Below, in pieces: positions 14,554 through 21,187 of a DNA stretch of 21,187 bases; position 1 is the stretch's first letter; every line of letters begins with the position of its first letter. Location: contig JAMFST010000891.1 in assembly GCA_026225435.1 (NCBI GenBank), forward strand, positions 1 to 21,187, given 5' to 3'. The notes below the pieces were generated by a model that was not told the origin of the DNA, searched no databases, and saw only the letters and a program-made list of their open reading frames with translations. The position numbers and the translations under genes are program-made. This DNA comes from Labilithrix luteola. GTDB taxonomy: Bacteria > Myxococcota_A > Polyangia > Polyangiales > Polyangiaceae.

Positions 14554-16155
14554 ATGAAGACGGTTCGTGGGGCGGTGGCCTTGGTGGCGCTCACAGCAAG
14601 CTCGCAGCTGCTGGGGTGTCGCGTCGACGAGAACGACATCAAGCGCTGGGAAACCACCGTGCATGGCCCGACGAAGCTCGTCGCGGTGATCGAGCACGAC
14701 AAGTACGCGATGCCGCTGCGCACCGACGCGGCCATGACCCTGGTGGCGATGCCGCAGCGCGCGGGCACGCGCAGGGGCGTCCAGCTGCTGACCGGCGAGT
14801 ACACCGACGACGACGGAAACGCCCGCCAGGGTGCGCTCATCGGTCTGAGCCCGGAGGCGCGCAAGCAGATCGTGAACGGCATGGCGCCGGAGCTGATCAA
14901 GCAGATGCAGGCGCCCCCGCCGGCGCACAAGGACGGCGAGCCGATCCCGGCCGATCCGTCGGTCCCCTACAAGGACGCGGCCTACGCCCTCCTCATCCAC
15001 GAGCCGGCGCTGGTGACCGACCAGAAGACGCACGACGATCTCGTCGGCGCGCTGGTGACCTGGTCGCAGACCAACTTCGAGGACCGCATCGACAACCCGG
15101 GGCAGCAGTTCGGGGTCGAGCAGACCATGCGCTACCTCGGCGCGAGCTCGGTGAAGGGGCTCCCGACGCTCATCAACGAGAACACCTACCGGCTCGATCG
15201 CGTCGTCGGCCTCATCGCCGACATCGGCGACGCGGACACCAAGGCCAAGGCGTCGCAGGCGCTGGTGGATCTGGCGACGAAGCTCGAGTCCAAGGACTGG
15301 GTCGACGCCACCACCAAGATGGTCGACCAGCACAACAAGGACGCCAAGGTCACGGCGAACGCGCAGCAGCTGGCCCAGCAGGTCAGCAAGATGCAGGACA
15401 GCAAGCTGTCCCAGGACGTGTTTCCGGCGATGAAGCGCCTCGGCGGCAAGCCGGTGATCACCTACCTGCTGAACTACGCGTCCAACGCGCAGAACAACAA
15501 GGACCGCCGCAAGCTCGCCCTCGCCGCGCTCGAAGGGCACGTCGACAAGGGGAACCAGGCGGAGGTCGACAAGCTGTTCTCCATCGCCAAGGACGACAGC
15601 ACCCCCGACGAGGTGCGCGACCTCGACTTCATGCGCCTCGGCGAGCTCCCCCGGGAGATGCTGGTGCCGCGGCTGTACTCGTCCTTCGACAACAAGAAGT
15701 GGAAGGTCCGCTGGGTCGCCGCCTCGCTGGTGCTCAAGACCATCCAGCCGAAGGACGTGCCGGAGTTCATGAGCCACCTGCCGCAGTCGCCGGCGACGCC
15801 CATGGGGATTAGCGAGCCGGTCGGCTACGGCGCGGCCTTCGTCAAGATGGAGAGCCTGCCGGCGAGCGGCGGGCCGAAGATCCGCGACGTCCTCACCCCG
15901 TACTTCACCGGCAAGGCGATCGGCCCGAAGGTGGCGGCGCTCGGGTACTTCTGGGACGGGAAGAAGAAGGACATCCCCGCCGTCCAGGCCTACGCCAACG
16001 ACAGCTCCCCCCTGCCGAAGTGCGGCAAGGACGACGAGTGCGGCTGGGAGTGCGGCGTGGCCGTTCCCGGCAAGCCAGACAGGGAAAACAAGGTGGTCAC
16101 CACCGTCGGCGAATTCGTCACCTCCTGCGTCATCCCGAGCATGGATCACGAGTGA
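14554..16155 (+). CDS. HEAT-repeat-like lipoprotein, unknown function
   Basis: A 533-aa secreted lipoprotein with signal segment MKTVRGAVALVALTAS and lipobox QLLGC (Cys22). Much of the mature protein (about 150-440) is alpha-helical and reads like degenerate HEAT/armadillo repeats (for example GVEQTMRYLGASSVKGLPTL and KWKVRWVAASLVLKTIQPKD), with a coiled-coil-like Gln/Lys-rich stretch near 270-290. The C-terminal 50 residues carry a Cys cluster (PKCGKDDECGWECG) plus one Cys in TSCVIP, which could form disulfides in the periplasm. No catalytic motif is seen, so a scaffold or assembly role is inferred. Divergent from ftsK; followed by an intrinsic terminator. Confidence 0.8.
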   Translation: MKTVRGAVALVALTASSQLLGCRVDENDIKRWETTVHGPTKLVAVIEHDKYAMPLRTDAAMTLVAMPQRAGTRRGVQLLTGEYTDDDGNARQGALIGLSPEARKQIVNGMAPELIKQMQAPPPAHKDGEPIPADPSVPYKDAAYALLIHEPALVTDQKTHDDLVGALVTWSQTNFEDRIDNPGQQFGVEQTMRYLGASSVKGLPTLINENTYRLDRVVGLIADIGDADTKAKASQALVDLATKLESKDWVDATTKMVDQHNKDAKVTANAQQLAQQVSKMQDSKLSQDVFPAMKRLGGKPVITYLLNYASNAQNNKDRRKLALAALEGHVDKGNQAEVDKLFSIAKDDSTPDEVRDLDFMRLGELPREMLVPRLYSSFDNKKWKVRWVAASLVLKTIQPKDVPEFMSHLPQSPATPMGISEPVGYGAAFVKMESLPASGGPKIRDVLTPYFTGKAIGPKVAALGYFWDGKKKDIPAVQAYANDSSPLPKCGKDDECGWECGVAVPGKPDRENKVVTTVGEFVTSCVIPSMDHE

Positions 16156-16187
16156 CCGCAGCCAACGACCAGCTGTCTCACCTGTCC

Positions 16188-16221
16188 CGCGAAATGGTGT
16201 GCACCTTTCGCGACTTTTTTT
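16188..16221 (+). terminator. Intrinsic terminator after the HEAT-like lipoprotein gene
   Basis: A hairpin with arms CGCGAAA (16188-16194) and TTTCGCG (16206-16212), extended by GGT/ACC around a GTGC loop with one bulged T, followed by AC and seven T residues (16215-16221). It starts 33 nt after the stop codon. Good stem plus U-tract. Confidence 0.8.
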
Positions 16222-16232
16222 CCGAGTCGCGT

Positions 16233-16238
16233 TAGCCT
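16233..16238 (+). promoter_or_regulatory. Candidate -10 box TAGCCT for the RHH-FHA gene
   Basis: TAGCCT ends 10 nt before GTG 16249. A GAGG (16240-16243) with 5-nt spacing lies between, so a longer transcript using a Shine-Dalgarno is also possible; the case for a leaderless mRNA is weaker here. Confidence 0.3.
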
Positions 16239-16248
16239 CGAGGTCGAA

Positions 16249-17352
16249 GTGTCCGCGGATCCCAACAAGAAAAGCGCGCGCTCTTTCCAATGTCGCGACG
16301 TCCTCTGGGAGACGTTCGAACAGATGGCGCGCGAGCTGGAATGCAGCGTCGACTATCTGATCAACGAGGCGATGAAGCAGTACGCCCGTCAACGGAGCCA
16401 GGGGCAACGCCCCGGGAGCCAGACGGGCACGCCGCCGCCGGTGCGCGCCGAGGACATTGGACGGGGACGTGATCCGGGCGGGGCAGGCTACGGGCCCCCC
16501 GGTGGTGGCATGGGTGGTGGCGGTGGCGGAGGTCTCGTGCCGCCGCAGCGCATGCACACCGTCCAGGGGATGCCCCCGGGACCGGGAGCGTCGGGTATCG
16601 GTGGCGGGCTCGGTGGTCCGAACCGGCTCCCGCCCCCTCCGATGCGCAACCCGCCCGCACCGCAAGGTTCGAGCGGAATTGGCGGCGGAGGAAGAGGCGG
16701 CGGGCTCGGTGGTGGAATGGGCGGAGGCCAGGGTGGCCTTCCCGCGCCGCCGCCGCGCCAGCTGACCACGCAGGGGCTCGGTGCGCCCGGAGGTTCGGCG
16801 GCCGCTCTGCAGGATCGTGAAGGCGGCGGGCTCGCTCCGCCGGGGTATCCGTCGGCGCGTACGCCGTACGGGCAGCAGCAACCGGGCGGCAGCCGGCCGC
16901 CGCCGCGCAGCGTTCCGCCGCCGATGCCGCGCCCCACGCCTTCGCCGTTCGCGGCTCAAGGGGCGGGCGGAGTCGGCGGGCTCGGTGGAATGGGCTCGCA
17001 GGGGGGCCTCACGCCGCCGCCGCAGAACAACGGCTACGGCGCGCCTCCCCAGGCCAGCCCGCAGGCCGTGCAAGGTCAGCTCGCGGTCATCTACCAGGGC
17101 GACAAGCTGGCGGTGAACAAGGAGCGCTTCGTCATCGGCCGCGGCAAGCAGTCGAGCGATCTCACGCTCAAGGACCCGAACGTGTCGCGGCAGCACGCGA
17201 TGGTCGAGTTCCAGAACGGCGTGTACTTCATGGTCGACATGGGCTCGACCAACGGCGTCGAGTACAACGGGCAGCGCATCGCCCGGAAGCCGATCGCCGA
17301 GGGGGACGTGTTCCGCATCTGCGACCACGATCTCCGTTTCACCTATCGTTGA
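16249..17352 (+). CDS. RHH domain - Gly/Pro-rich linker - FHA domain protein
   Basis: A 367-aa protein. Residues about 10-48 look like a ribbon-helix-helix DNA-binding domain (a strand RSFQCRDV, then helices WETFEQMARELE and VDYLINEAMKQYARQ). A long disordered linker rich in Gly, Pro and Met spans about 50-275, with repeats of GGG(L/M)GG type. The C-terminus (about 278-367) is a good FHA phosphothreonine-binding domain: FVIGRGKQSSDL with G297-R298-G299, SRQHA (S313, H316), and GSTNG with N335. A threonine-kinase partner is implied but not present. The start is GTG 16249 with GAGG upstream. The dehydrogenase gene follows 20 bp later. Confidence 0.85.
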   Translation: MSADPNKKSARSFQCRDVLWETFEQMARELECSVDYLINEAMKQYARQRSQGQRPGSQTGTPPPVRAEDIGRGRDPGGAGYGPPGGGMGGGGGGGLVPPQRMHTVQGMPPGPGASGIGGGLGGPNRLPPPPMRNPPAPQGSSGIGGGGRGGGLGGGMGGGQGGLPAPPPRQLTTQGLGAPGGSAAALQDREGGGLAPPGYPSARTPYGQQQPGGSRPPPRSVPPPMPRPTPSPFAAQGAGGVGGLGGMGSQGGLTPPPQNNGYGAPPQASPQAVQGQLAVIYQGDKLAVNKERFVIGRGKQSSDLTLKDPNVSRQHAMVEFQNGVYFMVDMGSTNGVEYNGQRIARKPIAEGDVFRICDHDLRFTYR

Positions 17353-17372
17353 AGCTCCGCACGTAGCGCGCA

Positions 17373-18362
17373 GTGCACGTCGCGATCGTCGGCGCCGGCG
17401 CGCTCGGGCTGGCGTACGGCGTGTGGGGCGCGGGCCACTGTGATGTGAGCTTCGTCGTGCGGCGGAACGCGCCGCGCGGAGGGGTGCGGGTCGAGCAGGT
17501 GGGGCGCACGAAGGAGCGCGCGCGAGAGGTGCGGCAGCTCGCGTCGGTACGCGCGTCGACCGAGGTGGCGCCCGAGGCCGACGTGATCGTGGTGACGGTG
17601 CGGGCCGATCAGCTGGCGTCGGCGCTCGCGAGCCTGGCCACCGGGTCTGGCGCGGCGAGCGACGCGCCGGTGGTGGTGCTGACGCCGATGATGCCGGCGG
17701 CATACCTCAAGGCGCGCGCGCTTCTCGGGAACCGGTTGCGGGCGGCGATGCCCGGGGTCGTCGCGTATCTCGCGGAGACCGGCGCGGACGGCGGCGCGGA
17801 ACGGGGCTCCGGCGATCTGCGCGTGCGCGCGTGGTTCCCCGCGGCGGCGCCGACGTTCATCGACGAGCTGCGCGGCACTGCCGATCAGCAGACGACGCTG
17901 GCGGCGCTGGCCGAGACGTGGAGCGCGGCGGGGCTGGCGACCCGCTTCGCGATGGGGGTCCACGAGATCAACCCGGCGACGACGGCGGCGTTCATCCCGC
18001 TGACCATGGCCGTGGACGTGGCCGGCTCGCTGGACGCGCTCGTGGCCGATGCGGCGCTGCTCGATCTGGCGGTCCGCGCGGCCGACGAAGGGCTCGCGCT
18101 CGGAGCACGCCTCGGGCAGGTGGCGCCGTGGGCCGCGCTGATGACTCGCCTCGCCCGCCCGTCGCTGATCAAGCTCGGCGTGGCGGTCGCGCGACGATCC
18201 GCGGCGGAGGCTTGCGGCTACGTGGACGGCCACTTCGGCCGCAAGCTCCACGCGCAGAACGTGGCGATGGCCACCGAGCTGGTGGAGCTGGCGAAGGAGC
18301 GCGGAGAGGCGCACGCGGCTCTCGAAGAGCTCCGCGCGCGCCTGGCGTCGATCAGTTCGTGA
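17373..18362 (+). CDS. Ketopantoate reductase (ApbA/PanE)-like dehydrogenase
   Basis: A 329-aa NAD(P)-dependent enzyme fold. The N-terminus MHVAIVGAGALGLAYG carries the Rossmann GxGxxG (G7, G9, G12), and the next strand-loop contains VVRRN with the Arg pair typical of NADPH preference. The C-terminal all-helical domain (about 190-329) fits the ApbA/PanE fold. The catalytic Lys and the N-rich motif (KxxxN) of true ketopantoate reductases are not found at the expected place, where HEINPATTAAF is seen, so the substrate is uncertain. GTG 17373 lies 20 bp after the RHH-FHA gene, so probably co-transcribed. Its last 11 bases overlap the convergent micro-lipoprotein gene. Confidence 0.75.
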   Translation: MHVAIVGAGALGLAYGVWGAGHCDVSFVVRRNAPRGGVRVEQVGRTKERAREVRQLASVRASTEVAPEADVIVVTVRADQLASALASLATGSGAASDAPVVVLTPMMPAAYLKARALLGNRLRAAMPGVVAYLAETGADGGAERGSGDLRVRAWFPAAAPTFIDELRGTADQQTTLAALAETWSAAGLATRFAMGVHEINPATTAAFIPLTMAVDVAGSLDALVADAALLDLAVRAADEGLALGARLGQVAPWAALMTRLARPSLIKLGVAVARRSAAEACGYVDGHFGRKLHAQNVAMATELVELAKERGEAHAALEELRARLASISS

Positions 18363-18435
18363 CGGGGTTGCCCGAGCAGGCGGCCACGGCTCCGACGGCG
18401 AGCGCGGCGCAGAAGAGGACGAGGAAGGATTTCAT
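18352..18435 (-). CDS. Micro-lipoprotein (27 aa)
   Basis: A 27-codon gene: MKSF, a hydrophobic segment (LVLFCAALAVGAV), lipobox VAAC with the modified Cys at residue 20, then a seven-residue mature peptide SGNPVTN. The size and shape are entericidin-like, as in tiny lipoproteins found in many Gram-negatives, without detectable homology. Start ATG 18435 has no clear Shine-Dalgarno. It overlaps the 3' end of the dehydrogenase gene by 11 bp on the opposite strand. An inverted repeat (18441-18456) lies 5 bp upstream of the start codon. Too short for statistical gene finding; the textbook lipobox is the main support. Confidence 0.55.
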   Translation of the reverse strand: MKSFLVLFCAALAVGAVAACSGNPVTN

Positions 18436-18440
18436 GGGAA

Positions 18441-18456
18441 GGCTACTGTCGTAGCC
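18441..18456. repeat. Inverted repeat GGCTAC-TGTC-GTAGCC
   Basis: Perfect 6-bp arms around a 4-nt loop, 5 bp upstream of the micro-lipoprotein start codon. It could be an operator, an mRNA hairpin hiding the start, or part of the end of the plus-strand dehydrogenase transcript (no U-tract follows). Confidence 0.45.
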
Positions 18457-18541
18457 GACGAGCGCGAGCAGGAAACCTTCGAGCCGGCAACAGTGATGGT
18501 CCTTTCGAGCAACGCGGTCGTCGCGCGAGGCCCATCCTCGC

Positions 18542-18547
18542 TACAGT
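18542..18547 (+). promoter_or_regulatory. Candidate -10 box TACAGT for the sensor-kinase operon
   Basis: TACAGT ends 7 nt before GTG 18555, placing the predicted transcription start within one base of the start codon. No Shine-Dalgarno and no good -35 box are seen. Confidence 0.4.
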
Positions 18548-18554
18548 CGGCTCC

Positions 18555-20123
18555 GTGACGACCCCGGCGACCTTGCGCGATATCCCGGGAGATGCGCCGC
18601 GACGAGCGGTGACCTCGCAGGTGCTCGCCTCGTTCGCCGTGGCGGTGCTCGGCTTCGCGCTCACCCTCGGGTACGGCGCGGTCGCGCAGCGAAATGCCGC
18701 CGACGACAACGAGGAGCTCGCCAAGGGCTACGTGCCGGCCGCGCTCAAGCTCGGGCAGCTGCGCTCGACGCAGGCGACCATCGCCACGCTGGTGGACGGT
18801 ATCCCGGACGAGCGCAACCCGCTCTCCACGCGCCTGGTGCTCGAGACGCTGGTGAGCGTGCGCCGGGCGAAGATCGCCGAGACGCGCGCGGCCTTCACGC
18901 CGGACCTCGCCTCGGTGGGGGGCGCGCGGACGCACGTGCTCGCGGCCCAGCTCACCGTGGAGCTGGACGTGATCGACGCCGAGCTGGCCGACGACAAGCG
19001 CGGGATCGAGCGGCTCTTCAGCGCGCTCGACGACGCCGACAAGGACGGGGTGAACCGCCAGCTCGCCGCCGTCGCGATGGTGGAGCACGAGGCGGACCGG
19101 AAGGTGCGCGCGCTGTCCGACCGGGTCGCCAGCTCGATGGATGATCTGTCGGCGCGCTCCCGCTTGCGCGAGCGGCGAGCACTGGTGGCGCTGCTCGGGC
19201 TGGCGGCCCTCACCTTGAGCCTCGGGCTGTTCGTCTCGCTGCGCACGCGGCGTCTCCTGGCGCCGCTCGCCCGGGTGACGGCGCGAGCCCGGGCCGTCGC
19301 GCGCGGCGATCTCACGCCGCACCAGGTGGAGGCGTCCGACAACGAGATCGGGCAGCTGGCGCGCGCCTTCGAGACGATGGTCGGCTCGGTGGCACAAGCT
19401 CGCGATCGCGCCGTCGCCAACGAGCGCTTCGCGGCGATCGGCAAGATGGCGGCGCACGTCACCCACGAGATCCGCAACCCGCTCTCCTCGATCGGTCTGA
19501 ACATCGAGATGCTCGACGAGGAGCTGGGGCAAGCGGGCGCGCCGGCCGAGTCGCGCGCGTTGCTCACGGCGATCACCCGCGAGGTGGAGCGGCTCGAGCA
19601 CCTGTCGGAGGAGTACCTGCGGGTCGCGCGTCTCCCCTCCCCGCGCATGGAGGCCGAGGATCTCGCCGGTCTCGTCACCGACGTCGTCGCCTTCGCCAGG
19701 CCCGAAGCGGACCGGCAGAATTGCCGCCTGCAGCTCGACGTGGAGACGCCGCTGCCGCCGGTGCTCTTCGACGAGGCGCAGATCCGCCAGGCGCTCCTCA
19801 ACCTGCTGCGCAACGCGCGCGAGGCGATGCCCGACGGCGGGATCATCCGGGTGCGCGTGGCCGGCGACGGCATGGCGGTACGGGTCGACGTCGAGGATCA
19901 AGGGGGCGGCATCCCCGAGGAGATCCGCGCGCGTGTCTTCGACCCGTTCTTCTCGACCAAGGGGGAAGGGACCGGCCTCGGCCTGGCGATCACCCGCCAG
20001 ATCCTCGAGGCTCACGGCGGCGCCATCGACTGCGAGACGGGGATCGACAAGGGGCCGGACGGCGCGCCGCGCGGCACCCGTTTCCGCATCACCCTGCCGC
20101 TCGCGCCCGCGCGTTCGTGGTAG
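18555..20123 (+). CDS. Membrane sensor histidine kinase
   Basis: A 522-aa sensor kinase of the inner membrane. Membrane segment 1 (about 22-44), a helical periplasmic sensor domain (46-205), membrane segment 2 (208-230), HAMP (230-282; [20 protein letters not shown]), HisKA with the phospho-acceptor His304 in [12 protein letters not shown], and a complete HATPase domain: N-box [10 protein letters not shown] (416-425), G1 DQGGGIP (448-454), F-box FDPFFSTK (462-469), G2 GTGLGLA (472-478). The sensor domain resembles no ligand-binding fold I can name. No response regulator lies next to it. The start is GTG 18555. It is followed 9 bp later by rph. Confidence 0.95.
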   Translation: MTTPATLRDIPGDAPRRAVTSQVLASFAVAVLGFALTLGYGAVAQRNAADDNEELAKGYVPAALKLGQLRSTQATIATLVDGIPDERNPLSTRLVLETLVSVRRAKIAETRAAFTPDLASVGGARTHVLAAQLTVELDVIDAELADDKRGIERLFSALDDADKDGVNRQLAAVAMVEHEADRKVRALSDRVASSMDDLSARSRLRERRALVALLGLAALTLSLGLFVSLRTRRLLAPLARVTARARAVARGDLTPHQVEASDNEIGQLARAFETMVGSVAQARDRAVANERFAAIGKMAAHVTHEIRNPLSSIGLNIEMLDEELGQAGAPAESRALLTAITREVERLEHLSEEYLRVARLPSPRMEAEDLAGLVTDVVAFARPEADRQNCRLQLDVETPLPPVLFDEAQIRQALLNLLRNAREAMPDGGIIRVRVAGDGMAVRVDVEDQGGGIPEEIRARVFDPFFSTKGEGTGLGLAITRQILEAHGGAIDCETGIDKGPDGAPRGTRFRITLPLAPARSW

Positions 20124-20132
20124 GGGGAGCGC

Positions 20133-20900
20133 ATGGCCCGACCCGACAAGCGCGCCGCCGACGAGCTTCGCGGCGTGGAGATCATCCCCGGATTCCACCG
20201 GCTCTCGGAGGGCTCGGTCCTCTACAAGTGCGGCGGCACGGTGGTGCTGTGCACCGCCTCGATCGACAACAAGGTGCCGCCATTCCTCGAGGGGAAGGGC
20301 AAGGGCTGGCTCACCGCCGAGTACCAGATGCACCCGCGCGCCAACCCGCAGCGGCGTGAATCGCGCGACGGCCGGGGCAAGGCGCCGAGCGGTCGCACGA
20401 TGGAGATCCAGCGGCTCATCGGCCGTGCGCTGCGCGCGGCGGTGGATCTCGACAAGCTCGGTGAGCGGACCATCGCGCTCGACTGCGACGTGCTCGAGGC
20501 CGACGGCGGCACCCGCACCGCGTCGGTCACCGGCGGCTTCGTCGCTCTCGCGCTGGCCGTCGGCAAGCTGACCGCGCGCGGCGCGCTGACCAGCCGCGTG
20601 CTCCGCGAGCCCATCGCGGCCACCAGCGTCGGCCTGGTCAAAGGCGAGATCGCCCTCGACCTGATGTACCTCGAGGACTCGAAGGCGGAGGTGGACCTCA
20701 ACGTGGTCGCCACCGGCCACGGCGCCATCGTCGAGATCCAGGGGACCGCCGAGGACAAGCCGGTGCCGCGCGCGCAGATCGACCGCATGGTGGACCTGGC
20801 GCTGGTCGGGATCGAGCGGCTCACCGTGCTGCAGAAGAAGGCGATCGAGGCGGCCGGAGTGGACCTCGCCTCCCTCACCGTGGTCGAGACGGCGCCGTGA
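20133..20900 (+). CDS. rph: Ribonuclease PH
   Basis: A 255-aa phosphorolytic 3'-5' exoribonuclease that trims tRNA 3' ends in a hexameric ring. The family motifs are intact: GWLTAEYQMHP (58-68), SGRTMEIQRLIGRALRA (86-102; the phosphate-binding Arg region), DCDVLEADGGTRTASVTGG (117-135), and LDLMYLEDSKAEVDLNVV near the C-terminus with the catalytic Asp residues. The length is typical (about 240). ATG 20133 has the purine-rich site GGGGGAG just upstream, overlapping the kinase stop region. The TGA overlaps the GTG of the next gene by two bases. Confidence 0.95.
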   Translation: MARPDKRAADELRGVEIIPGFHRLSEGSVLYKCGGTVVLCTASIDNKVPPFLEGKGKGWLTAEYQMHPRANPQRRESRDGRGKAPSGRTMEIQRLIGRALRAAVDLDKLGERTIALDCDVLEADGGTRTASVTGGFVALALAVGKLTARGALTSRVLREPIAATSVGLVKGEIALDLMYLEDSKAEVDLNVVATGHGAIVEIQGTAEDKPVPRAQIDRMVDLALVGIERLTVLQKKAIEAAGVDLASLTVVETAP

Positions 20901-21187
20901 ACACGAAAGGCGCGGTCGCATCAGGGCCCGCACCCGGGCCCGGCCACGTCCTGGCGGTCTCGACGACCAGCATGGGCAAGCTCGGTGAGCTCGCCGCGCT
21001 CGTCCGGCGGGTGAAGCTGCCGGTCCCGCTGCGCCTGGTGACCACCCTGGAAGTGGCCCCGGATCTCGTCGTGCTCGAGGACGGGCTGACCTTCACCGAG
21101 AACGCGGTGAAGAAGGCGCGCGCCCTCGCCGAGCGGACGCGGATGCTGGTCATCGCCGACGACTCGGGGCTCGAGGTGGACCTCCTG
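20897..21187 (+). CDS. rdgB: RdgB/HAM1-type nucleoside-triphosphate pyrophosphatase (5' part, cut by window end)
   Basis: The first 97 codons of an enzyme that hydrolyses ITP, dITP and XTP to monophosphates, keeping deaminated purines out of DNA and RNA. Visible are the substrate-binding loop near the N-terminus (STTSMGKLGEL, residues 22-32; usual form ATxNxGKxxE), EDGLTFTENAVKKARALAE, and the ADDSGLEVD signature (87-95). About 16 extra N-terminal residues (Gly/Pro-rich) precede the family start. GTG 20897 overlaps the rph stop (GTGA), a common rph-rdgB coupling. The 3' end is outside the window. The usual Asn in the first loop is Ser here. Confidence 0.93.
   Translation, partial: MNTKGAVASGPAPGPGHVLAVSTTSMGKLGELAALVRRVKLPVPLRLVTTLEVAPDLVVLEDGLTFTENAVKKARALAERTRMLVIADDSGLEVDLL

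Noticed and set aside
16490..16740. GGC/GGT-rich tract as a possible DNA tandem repeat
   Set aside because: The repeats are short, irregular and in frame with the Gly-rich linker of the FHA protein, so they are explained by protein low complexity.
14398..17703. 1101-codon minus-strand frame opposite the HEAT-like and FHA genes
   Set aside because: Spans a real terminator, a promoter and three plus-strand genes; composition is typical of an antisense shadow.
18432..20933. 833-codon minus-strand frame opposite the kinase and rph
   Set aside because: Shadow of two genes with clear motifs; His/Arg-rich product without any domain.

Overview
The window is high-GC bacterial DNA with dense, mostly overlapping genes. 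Lipoproteins are abundant, and regulators are built from long Pro- or Gly-rich linkers (a ribbon-helix-helix/FHA fusion, a tandem cyclic-nucleotide-binding-like protein, a Roadblock-like protein). That style fits Myxococcota (former Deltaproteobacteria, probably Polyangia-like). This is inference from style and content, not from a marker gene.

Region 1-878 has no convincing protein gene and visibly lower GC. On the minus strand it carries three sigma70-type promoters that share the same discriminator (CGCCTCCC-like), several palindromes, and an anti-termination boxA-like element at 243-260. I read it as the control region and leader of an rRNA operon whose 16S gene lies to the left of position 1.

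Region 879-6119 (minus) is a six-gene operon: pepA (M17 leucyl aminopeptidase), ttcA (tRNA 2-thiocytidine synthetase), a polytopic membrane protein, a tiny two-helix membrane protein, a parvulin-type lipoprotein, and a Roadblock/LC7-like protein. Four of the five junctions are ATGA or TGATG overlaps. Region 6248-7018 (plus) is a divergent lipoprotein of unknown function. Region 6992-11300 (minus) runs from a 70-aa protein through a membrane-anchored PQQ-type beta-propeller and a small SMC/ABC-like ATPase to the Pro-rich, CNB-like protein. Region 11498-14365 (minus) is an FtsK/SpoIIIE DNA translocase with an extremely acidic linker.

From 14554 the plus strand carries a HEAT-like lipoprotein closed by a clear intrinsic terminator, an RHH-linker-FHA protein, a ketopantoate-reductase-like dehydrogenase, and a putative operon of sensor histidine kinase, RNase PH and RdgB (cut by the window end). 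A 27-codon lipoprotein gene on the minus strand overlaps the 3' end of the dehydrogenase gene.

There is no CRISPR array, IS element, phage or toxin-antitoxin system that I can support. The genes are mostly housekeeping (tRNA thiolation, peptide turnover, chromosome translocation, 3' tRNA trimming, nucleotide sanitation) mixed with lineage-specific envelope and signalling proteins. Features most worth following up are the RHH-FHA fusion, the micro-lipoprotein, the triple rRNA promoter array with its palindromes, and a recurring geometry in which a TANNNT-like -10 box sits 7-12 nt from start codons that lack a Shine-Dalgarno, suggesting leaderless or near-leaderless transcripts.
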